The position numbers were made by a program, and so were the translations under genes. From Bradysia coprophila (Eukaryota; Arthropoda; Insecta; Diptera; Sciaridae), in the NCBI RefSeq assembly GCF_014529535.1, contig NW_023504022.1, positions 10,349,904-10,413,903 of the forward strand: a DNA stretch of 64,000 nucleotides, given 5' to 3'. Position 1 is the first letter of the stretch, and every line of letters starts with the position of its first letter. Shown piece by piece: positions 29,993-38,814 of the stretch. The notes under the pieces were generated by a model, which worked only from the letters and a program-made list of their open reading frames with translations, ran no database searches and was not told the DNA's origin.

Positions 29993-31377
29993 ATGGATTC
30001 GCTAGATATAGACAAAAAACGCGCAATTGAACTTGGTGTTCGCTATGTTGATACTCACTGGAAATCAGTAATTGAAAGTGAAATCGAAGTTTCGGTTTTA
30101 AGGTACGCATGAGAATTTACCGATTTAATCTTCCTTACTACTTGAATAACCTTGAATTATTGAAACAGTGGAGGATACAGCAGTCGTTTGTACTTAGTTG
30201 AGGATACTTCGACGTCCACATCAAATCTAATAAGAAAATTTTTGGTTCGTCTTTACGGCGGTAAACTGGCTCCCAAGGACGATCCAATTAGGCCAGAAGG
30301 TGGTGAAGTTAAAGAGACCCTAGTGTTCTATGCCATCGGTTTAGCTGGACTGGGACCGAAGTTGTACGGATCATTTGACGGTGGTCGGGTTGAGCAGTTT
30401 ATACCTTCGCACACGTTGCGAGATGAAGATTATGAACAGAGACCAGAAACTGTGTTGGAGCTTGCTAGAAAAATGGCTCGGTTTCATGCGTTGGACATGC
30501 CCATTTCGCAAGAACGCCATCAATTACTCGATGTGTGTGAGTTCTACCTTGAAAAACGGGATTTTGAACAGTTTCGCAAATTGGCCGATTACACTGGTAT
30601 AACGGATGTAAGTCTGTTCGAAGACTTCGATGTAAAATCGGAAATTCAGTGGTTGAGGAAGGTGGAACAGCTAGTTAATGGTCGAATTGTTACAATTAGC
30701 GGGGATTTAAACAAAAATAATATTTTGGTACGTGACGAACCAGACACGTTTGGCGAAAGAGTGATGATGATTGATTATGAACTTGCCGCACGAGATTATC
30801 GTGGTCGTGATATTGGTCAAGTTTTCGCTTATAAAGTGTTCGAAATGAAAGATGGCTATTTTAATGTATGCTGCGAATATCCCGATGAGACATGGCGTCG
30901 CTCTTTTGTAACGGAATATTTGAAGCAAACGAAATCATTGAACTACTTTGAATGGGACGAAAAATTGGATAGTGTGGACCATGTACTGATGGAAGCTGAA
31001 TGTTTCGTATTCCATTCCTTTCACTTGATTGTTGGTTTTTTCATGAATCAGAATGAAGACAGTTTCTTCTATAAAATGCCACCAGACATGTCTCAGAGTA
31101 TGTTGGTGAGTTAAATAAAATGTTTTTTTTTACATTCGTGAGACAACATGGGATCATTTTGATTTTTTTTTTAAGAATGTTGGAGCGCAAATGATTGCTT
31201 TGTATTACCAACGAAAAGACATTTTCATCAAAACTTACGGCAAACTTTTGGATTTGAGCAACTAGAAGATTTATGCAGAGCATTTTATTGGAATTCTATG
31301 TTTTGAACTATTTAATGTTTGTGCGAAAGAAGCTTTTTAATATAAATGCTAACCGAGACCGTACCGACTTTCCATTT
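29850..31377. repeat. Left arm of large inverted duplication
   Basis: The arm covers the promoter region, kinase gene A and the 3' flank. The right arm, in opposite orientation, is at about 33367-34895. Both arms are close to 1.53 kb and remain similar in exons, introns and flanks, ending abruptly with GGTCTCGGTTAGC and CCGACTTTCCATTT matches at the inner side. The spacer is about 2.0 kb. Confidence 0.8.
29993..31265 (+). CDS. Choline/ethanolamine-kinase-like protein, gene A
   Basis: Exons 29993-30102, 30169-31105 and 31176-31265 join to 378 aa. The N-terminal helix MDSLDIDKKRAIELG leads to the glycine loop SGGYSSRLYLVED (about 37-49), equivalent to the GGxSN loop of choline kinases. FLVRLYGG contains the strand with the family Arg/Lys. 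Next come YEQRPETVLELARKMARFHAL, the Brenner-type motif ISGDLNKNNIL with Asp216 and Asn221, and the metal-binding segment MIDYELAARDYRGRDIG with Asp239. Choline and ethanolamine kinases phosphorylate their substrate with ATP in the CDP-choline/CDP-ethanolamine pathway in the cytosol (known). The normal His-Asn before the catalytic Asp is Ser-Gly here. Introns are 66 and 70 nt; read-through of intron 2 would stop after two codons (VS). Gene B is an inverted near-copy. Substrate is not predictable. Confidence 0.82.
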
Positions 31378-32086
31378 AGCCCAAAATCCTTCGCAAGCAG
31401 ATTATCATGTCCGGAGCGTTAGCGGAGGACTTGACGCATAACTTCCAAAAAAAACGAGGAAAATTTTTTGAGGCGCGGCAACTATATATAGGCGAGAATT
31501 TAAGTTTCTTTCCTTTGGCCTGTATCACCACAAATTTTATCGCGCTTCAAATACGAGCAAAACGAGCTATCACTCGACTATGTAGCTTTAAAATTACCGG
31601 AGATACATCGTTTTGAAATTGGCACTTTTCATAGAAAATACACCAAATTGACTTTTCCCAAACAATCAAAATCTTTCAACTTACTCTGTATGTTTCTATC
31701 TGTCTATCTATCTATCGACGGACGATCTCGGAAACTAGTCAGCCAATCTACATGAAATTTTGCAGGAACCTCAGGGTGGGCATAAAAATGAAATTGTGAT
31801 ACGCCATTACCCCAGGAAAAACCAGAATTTTGTTTTATTGGCCTCGAAGTGGTTTCTGAGTGTGGTTTTCGAGGGTCGGGAACGCGTTTTCGGCTGTAGC
31901 TTAGCTGTATTGAAACCTACAGAGGCGTGCGACCCATCAAATGAAAGGTATTCGTAACACGATTCGAACAAAAAAATAATTTAAAAAATCGGGGCAGATT
32001 CGTTTGAGCTAGAGTGATTAGAGTGACCAAATTTTGAGCTACTCGAGCGCAGGATGAAAGGACTAATATTTTTTTGGGTTATGAAA

Positions 32087-32575
32087 GATAGAGAGTTACT
32101 TTCTTCGGCAAAATCTTAGAGTTTTACGAGTAGAACAGAGGGGCATAAGTGAAAAATGTCAAAAGTTGGAAATGGATGGGTCAATTAGGGTTTTAGAGGT
32201 ATTTCTTGAATGGTGGCAGATAGAGAGTTACTTTCTTCGGCAAAGTCTCAGAGTTTTACGAGTAAAAAAGAAGGGCAGTTGTGAAAAATGTCGAAAGTTG
32301 GAAATGGGTGGGTCAATTGGGGTTTTGGAGATATTTCGTGAATGGTGGCAGATAGAGAATTACTTTCTTCGTCAAATTTTCAATTTTCGTCAAATTTTCG
32401 ATTTTCGTCAAATTTTCTATTTTCGTTAAATTTCGTCAAATTTTCGAATTTCGTCAAATTTTCGAATTTCGTCAAATTTTCGATTTTCTTTAAATTTTCG
32501 ATTTTCGTCAAATTTTCGATTTTCGTCAAATTTTCGATTTTGGACAAATTTTCAAATTTTGCCAAATTTCCGAAT
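32087..32575. repeat. 131-bp tandem units merging into 17-18 bp minisatellite
   Basis: The phrase ATAGAGAGTTACTTTCTTCG recurs at about 32088, 32220 and, with one change, 32351, defining units near 131 bp, each also containing AAAATGTC(A/G)AAAGTTGGAAATG. The third unit breaks into more than ten copies of a 17-18 bp motif TCAAATTTTCGATTTTCG with single-base variants. The minisatellite could have arisen by expansion within the end of a unit. Confidence 0.75.
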
Positions 32576-32630
32576 TTCTGTTATAAACTGTTATAAAAAG
32601 CAGTGTTCTAAAAATTCTAAAACGATTGAT

Positions 32631-33151
32631 ATCCCAACAAAAATCTCTTCGAGAAAAGTGTGACGCAGTCTTTGAAGTACAATTTCTAAAATGAATGATA
32701 TCGCTAGAGTTGACACTTTCAGCTTCGTTACGCAAAAATTAAATTTTACACCCAATTTTAGTTCAAACAAGCTGGCTTAGTTTTTCTCATCATCTGCCAA
32801 ATAATTTTTACCAAAAAAAATTGACTGGAAACAACCAAAATTTTACCAAAAAAAGCTGCGTCGCAAAGTGGCAAATGTTCAGGAACAGACCAGCAAGAAA
32901 ATTTATCTGCCACATGCGACGCAGATTTTTTTTGTAAAATTTTGGTTGTTTCCAGTCAAATTTTTTTTTGGTAAAAATTATTTGGCAGATGATGAGAAAA
33001 ACTAAGCCAGCTTGTTTGAACTAAAATTGGGTGTAAAGTTTAATTTTTGCGTAACGAAGCTGAAAGCGTCAACTCTAGAAATATCATTCATTTTAGAAAC
33101 TGTACTTCAAAGACTGCGTCACACTTTTCTCGAAGAGATTTTTGTTGGGAT
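32631..33151. mobile_element. Fold-back element with about 243-bp inverted arms
   Basis: The left arm 32631-32873 and right arm 32909-33151 are near-perfect inverted copies separated by about 35 bp. The ends are ATCCCAACAAAAATCTCTTC and its complement. Internal matched segments include ACGCAGTCTTTGAAGTAC and CTGGAAACAACCAAAATTTT. There is no coding capacity. A partial relative of one arm (GTGACGCA...CTGATATCGCTAAGGGTGAC) occurs at about 56722-56805, so the family is dispersed. Element type (fold-back or large MITE) is inferred from structure only. Confidence 0.75.
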
Positions 33152-33366
33152 TGTTATTACTCCAAGCTTTAAAGATCTATTCCACTAATATGAATCGACG
33201 AAATATAATGAAATTTGATAAAAACTGCCTGAAGAACGCTTCAAAGCAATCATTAAATCAAACCAACGGTCCGCACTTCAACTTGAAATTCAGGTAAAAT
33301 ACCATGGTCATTAGGCCATTAGACCATTGGTCATTCTGCTATTGACAAAATAATGGAATTAGGAAA

Positions 33367-34895
33367 AAATGGAAAGTCGGTACGGTCTCGGTTAGCAATT
33401 ATATTAAAAAGCTTCTTGCGCGCAAACATAAACAGTTCACAAAACATAGAAATCCAATAAAATATTCTGCATAAATCTTCTAGTTGCTCAAATCCAAAAG
33501 TTTGCCGTAAGTTTTGATGAAAATGTCTTTTCGTTGGTAATACATTGCTATCATTTGCGCACCAAGATTCTTTAAATAAAAAAAAATCGAAATGATCCTA
33601 TGTTGTCTCACGAATGTAAAAAAAAAACATTTTATTTAACTCACCAACAGCATACTCCGAGACATGTCTGGTGGCATTTTGTAGAAAAAACTGTCTTCTT
33701 TTTGATTCATGAAAAAACCAACAACCAAGTGAAAGGAGTGGAATACGAAACATTCAGCCTCCATCAGTACGTGGTCCACACTATCCAATTTTTCGTCCCA
33801 TTCAAAGTAGTTCAATGATTTCGTTTGCTTTAAGTATTCAGTTACAAAAGAGCGACGCCATGTCTCATCGGGATATTCGCAGCATACATTAAAATAGCCA
33901 TCGTTCATTTCAAACAATTTATAAGCGAAAACTTGACCTATGTCACGACCACGATAATCTCGTGCAACAAGTTCATAATCGATTATCATCACTCTTTCAC
34001 CAAATTTGTCTGGTTCGTCACGTATCAGAATATTATTTTTGTTTAAATCTCCGCAAATTGTAACAATTCGACCATTAACTAGCTGTTCCACCTTCCTCAA
34101 CCACTGAATTTCCGATTTTACATCGAAATCTTCGAACAGACTTACATCCGTTATACCAGCGTAATCGGTCAATTTGCGAAACTGTTCAAAGTCCCGTTTT
34201 TCAAGGTAGAACTCACACACATCGAGTAATTGATGGCGTTCTTGCGAGATGGGAATGTCCAACGCATGAAACCGAGCCACTTTTCTGGCAAGCTCCAATA
34301 AAGTTTCTGGTCTCTGTTCATAATCTTGCTCTCGTAACGTGTGTGAAAGTATAAACTGCTCGACCCGACCACCATCAAAAGATCCGTACAACTTTGGTCC
34401 CAATCCCGCCAAACCGACGGCATAGAACACTATGGTCTCTTTAACTTCACCACCTTCGGGCCTAATTGGTTCGTCCTTGGGAGTCAGTTTACCGCCGTAA
34501 AAACGAACCAAAAATTTACTTATTGGATTTACTGTGGAAGTCGAAGTATCCTCAACTAAGTACAAACGACTGCTCAATCCACCACTGTTTATAGTTTCAA
34601 TAGTTCAAGGTTATTCAAGTAAGGTAGATTAAATCGGTAAACTCTCATGCGTACCTTAAAACCGAAACTTCGATTTCACTCTCAATTACCGATTTCCAGT
34701 GGGTATCAACATAGCGAACACCAAGTTCAATTGCGCGTTTTTTGTCTATGTCTAGCGAATCCATTTAAAATAGCGTACGTGTGTGCAGAATAATTTGCCA
34801 ACGAGAACTGAGTTAATTGTTAAATAGCGATCTAATAAATCACATAACGTCTATAGGACATGTGTAGACGAGATTACGATTTCGCAGTGTTATAA
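33367..34895. repeat. Right arm of large inverted duplication
   Basis: The inverted counterpart of 29850-31377. Similarity includes the upstream region (AATCGTAATCTCGTCTA on the minus strand) and both introns of gene B, so the duplication was genomic, not mRNA-mediated. Confidence 0.8.
33480..34764 (-). CDS. Choline/ethanolamine-kinase-like protein, gene B
   Basis: Minus-strand exons 34655-34764, 33645-34584 and 33480-33569 join to 379 aa, one residue longer than gene A through an extra Leu before the second intron. The domain order is as in A: glycine loop SGGLSSRLYLVED, FLVRFYGG, then CGDLNKNNILIRDEPD with Cys in the place of the catalytic-loop His, and MIIDYELVARDYRGRDIG. The catalytic-type Asp and Asn and the metal Asp are intact and there is no frameshift, so it looks functional. 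It faces gene A tail to tail. Differences from A are scattered single residues, consistent with a recent duplication or conversion. Confidence 0.82.
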
Positions 34896-35965
34896 AACTA
34901 TAAATAAAAGGTCTGCATGGGTCAGATAATCTTGTATGTTGTTTCAATGATCTAGTAAAACTTGTTTCCGATCAGTAAGATTATTTCATTCAGATCAAGA
35001 GTAATCTGAATATGTGAACTCATTTCAGAACTGATCAAACTTTGATCTCAAAGGAGGGAAACAAATGAAAATGTAGATCTGGTTGTGGTCTACATTTTTC
35101 TCCATTTGACCAAAAATGAGCCATCATGGCTTCATGGTGAAAAATCGATTAAAAGAATGTCTTGGCCAGAAGTATGTCAGTAAGTTGTATGATTCTTTCA
35201 AAAACCTGAAAATAATGTTACATTTTCATGCGAGATTTTTTGTTTGGTTAACTCAATTCTGAATCCGCTGTACTATTAATCGTTTATCATCGCAATTCGC
35301 AACAAAATCATTATTTCATCTTTTTTTGTTATACAAATAGCAGAGACAACTGATGTTGTGCTATTGACTTCCGCTGTTGCGTTTAGTGCTCCTTTGCCAA
35401 AGCGCTTCCGTTTGATTTAAAATGTTGTTGCCTTAATGGTCTTCGGTTTATTTTGATTGTCTCTGAGTTTGAGTTTAGTTTTATTCGTACATAGCTTCTA
35501 GCTTCCCCTTACTTTTGACCTAATCTTTCTATTAATTTAGTTACTGTTGCGTTGTTTTTGTTTCAGCTTAACTTTTAAATTTTCAATCACGCATCATAGC
35601 ATGGAATTCAGTGACTATTTTTGGGAAAATAGTTTCCTAAATTTTCTTATATTTGTCAAATTTCAAGAATAAATTTTCAGAAAATATTTAGGAGTCCTTA
35701 TAGAATAACATCAATCATCTTTCGAAAGTTCATTATTCAATGCTCAGGACGGACTAGCTGTAAAAAGATCTACTCGGAGGATACAAAAAAAAAATTCTCG
35801 AAAATCTACATAAATTATACAAAAATCGAAAAAGCCCAAAGGGCGAATCCCGGTAGCCCAGTACATACAGTCAACACGTAAAAGCTTTCATACCTTTCAT
35901 ACAAGTAATTTTATTTAATTCTTGCATTCTAGGATGAGTGTTATTATTCATAAAATCACCTTAAA
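34896..35965. other. Intergenic between gene B and REXO2
   Basis: No coding feature. AT-rich, with homopolymer runs. Nothing else is recognised. Confidence 0.55.
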
Positions 35966-36719
35966 ATGATGACGGCTCAAAGACTTCTTTTGCCATTAAT
36001 TCCAAGATCATTCAAACGTAATAAGAGAATATCATTTCATAAGTTGTCAATTGTCCAATTAAATTCCTTTTTTAACTGTAGATTATTGTACTACGGCACC
36101 TGGCCCACCCCGAAAAATGAGTGCACTTGTATGGATGGATCTTGAGATGACTGGACTGGACTACAAACATGATCGCATTATGGAAATAGCCTGCCTCATA
36201 ACAGACAATTCGATGAACATTATTGCGGAAGGGCCACATCTTATCATTAATCAACCACAAAGCTTATTGGATGGCATGAATGAATGGTGCACGACAACAC
36301 ATACACAAGTAAATCAGTTTCTGTTGTACCCGAAGATTTTTGGTTTTTTTAATTTTAGCTTCTCCAAATAGACTGGTCTGCTCGAGCTATGCAAAACGTC
36401 GAAAATAACGGAAGAGGCAGCCGAAAAGGAACTGATGTCGTTTCTGCGACAGCATGTGAAAGAGAAGGCAAGTCCTTTGGCTGGCAATTCCGTTTACATG
36501 GATCGATTGTTCCTGAAGGAGTATATGCCAAAAATTGACGATTATTTACATTACCGTATCATTGATGTTTCAACGTGCAAAGAATTGTGCAAACGATGGA
36601 ACGGTTCCATTTTTGCGAAAGCTCCTGAGAAGAAATTGGTTCATCGCGGGATGGATGATATTAAAGAAAGCATCGAAGAGTTGAAATATTACAAACGATT
36701 TATGTTTACAAAGAATTAA
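35966..36719 (+). CDS. REXO2: Oligoribonuclease, mitochondrial (REXO2/Orn)
   Basis: Exons 35966-36017, 36082-36308 and 36372-36719 join to 208 aa. The first exon adds a basic, hydrophobic leader ([17 protein letters not shown]) that fits a mitochondrial presequence. A second in-frame Met at residue 30 ([11 protein letters not shown]) could give a cytosolic form. The DEDDh exonuclease residues are visible: Asp37 and Glu39 in [10 protein letters not shown], Asp137 in VYMDRLF, and His184 and Asp189 in [19 protein letters not shown] and [11 protein letters not shown] are family hallmarks. The enzyme degrades 2-5 nt RNA to mononucleotides (known). Introns are 64 and 63 nt. The third exon begins at the second of two nearby AGs (aaatag), because the first would leave an in-frame stop. 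Confidence 0.94.
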
Positions 36720-37511
36720 CTTCATTCCGGTCACAATAAAGTTCATTTTGTAAATTGCAAAAATTATTTATTTAGTTAAGCAATCACCCACATAACAATC
36801 CTGTGACTCTATTAAATGCACGGTGAGCCTAATTTAATATGGGAAAAGAGAAGGCAAATTTGACTTTTTGGGTTCCACCAAAATTTTTGATTTTTTTTCA
36901 TACTATTCGGTGTAGTGGAACATGGGTAACGAGGAGAGTGGATAGAGAAATGATTGAGATTGCGCAATCGATAGGAAATAGAATTAAGGTTGTGGTGGTA
37001 CAAAAAAAAATTGGTCCAATTGGTGCAGGAGAAGCTGGTGGAGACTCGGTCCGGTTCGAAAATTATGAACATTTTTTCAGTAAGTTTAATTAAGCTCGAT
37101 TCAACCACATCGTGACTTTATTCCACCCCACCATGAGTAATCAAATTTTCCTGCAGGTACGTAACATGCTACTTTAAGGAAGAAAGAGAGCAAAGTAACT
37201 ATAGCGATGAAAAGTCCAGTTTCATGTGACTTTTATTAATTAAAGGCGAAGACGAGGTTATTACACTCGCGACAACGTTACTCGAGCAAAGTCTTTTTTG
37301 CCAGTTCATCGAAAAGTGAAATTTCTCATCGACTATACTCGACGGAAATCCAGCATCTGTGATAAGCTATCATCCATTTATTTACTATGTTCGATAAGGA
37401 AATACAAAGCAATGATATAATTCATATGTTTTACAATCTCATATAATCAACAGACATTTGAGAATAAACTCAGTCTTTCTTAGCAAGTCATTCTTGACAG
37501 ACGTGCTTCAA
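36720..37511. other. Intergenic and 5' flank of kinase gene C
   Basis: No coding feature supported; a 3' AATAAA of REXO2 lies near 36736. From about 37300 the sequence resembles flanks of the other kinase copies (GTTCGATAAGGAAATACAAA, AGCAAGTCATTC). Confidence 0.5.
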
Positions 37512-38790
37512 ATGGATCGACTAGATATAGAAAAAAAACGAGCAATCGAACTTGGTATTCGCTATGTGAATATTCACTGGAAATCTGTTATTGAGACCGA
37601 GGTCGAAGTTTCAGTCTTAAGGTACGCGAAGTTTACCAATTAAATTATCCCTCTCCTTAATAAATTTTGTTTTATTTGGAATGGAACAATAAACAGTGGT
37701 GGATTCAGTAGTCGTTTGTACTTAGTTCAGGATACTTCGACTTCCACATCAAATCCAATAAGAAAATTTTTGGTTCGTCTTTACGGCGGTAAAATCGTCA
37801 CCGGAGACGATCCAATTAGGCCAGAGGGTGGTGAAGTGAAAGAGACGCTAGTGTTCTATGCTATGGATTTGGCGGGATTGGGACCAAAGTTGTACGGATC
37901 ATTTGACGGTGGTCGGGTTGAGCAGTTTGTACCTTCGAAAATGTTACGAGACATGGGTTATGACCAGAGATCCGAAACCATGTCGGAGCTAGCAAGAAAA
38001 TTGGCTCGGTTCCATGCGTTGGACTTGCCCATATCGCAAGAACGACATCAAGTGCTCGATGTGTGTGAGTTCTACCTTGAAAAACGGGATTTTGAGCAGT
38101 TTCGCAAATTGGCGCATCACTTTGGTTTAATGGATGTAAGTACGTTCGAAGACTTCGATGTAAAATCGGAAATTCAGTGGTTGAGGAAGGTGGAACAGCT
38201 GGTCAATGGTCGAATTGTTACAATTAGCGGAGATTTAAACAAAAATAATATTTTGATACGTGATGAACCAGACAAATTTGGCGAAAGAGTGATGATGATC
38301 GATTATGAACTTGCCGCACGAGACTATCGTGGTCGTGATATTGGTCAAGTTTTCGCTTATAAAGTACTTGAAATGAAAGACGATTGTTTCCGCATATGCT
38401 GCGAATATCCCGATGAGACATGGCGTCGCGTATTTATAACGGAATATTTGAAGCAAACGAAATCACTGAACTACTTTGAATGGGACGAAAAATTGGATAG
38501 TGTGGACCATGTACTGATGGAAGCTGAATTTTTCATGTTTCATTCCATTCAAATGATCACTGGTATTTTCATAAACCAGAAGAAAGACAGTGTGTTCTAT
38601 AATATGCCAGCAGACATGGTGCTTAGCATGTTGGTGAGTTAAATCAAATGAGAATGAGACAATGTACAGACTCACCGACCATTTAATATTTTCTTTAAAG
38701 GATTTTGGATCATATTTCATCAACATGTACCATCAAAGGAAAGCTCTTTTCATTGAAACTTACGGCAAACTTTTGAATTTGATTGAGTAA
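37512..38790 (+). CDS. Choline/ethanolamine-kinase-like protein, gene C
   Basis: Exons 37512-37621, 37697-38633 and 38701-38790 join to 378 aa, with the same intron positions and phases (2 and 0) as the other copies. It reads MDRLDIEKKRAIELGIRYVN, glycine loop SGGFSSRLYLVQD, ISGDLNKNNILIRDEPD and MIDYELAARDYRGRDIG. It differs from A and B around ATP-domain residues (KIVTGDDP) and in the last exon (DFGSYFINMYHQRKALF). An AATAAA follows the stop at about 38801. A non-LTR retrotransposon sits directly downstream, from about 38815, without breaking the frame. Confidence 0.82.
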
Positions 38791-38814
38791 GCTGTTTGCG
38801 AATAAAGCTTAACC

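Larger units (their letters stand above)
31378..33366. other. Palindrome spacer: repeats only
   Basis: About 2.0 kb between the inverted kinase genes. It holds a sequence with (CTAT)n and the phrase GACGGACGATCTCGGAAACT (about 31690-31960, typical of a decayed transposon), about 131-bp tandem units (about 32087-32360), a 17-18 bp minisatellite (32376-32575) and a fold-back element (32631-33151). No gene is supported. Confidence 0.65.

Noticed and set aside
31407-31957. Open frames in the palindrome spacer
   Set aside because: They lie in repeat-like sequence with (CTAT)n and no domain. More likely decayed transposon than gene.
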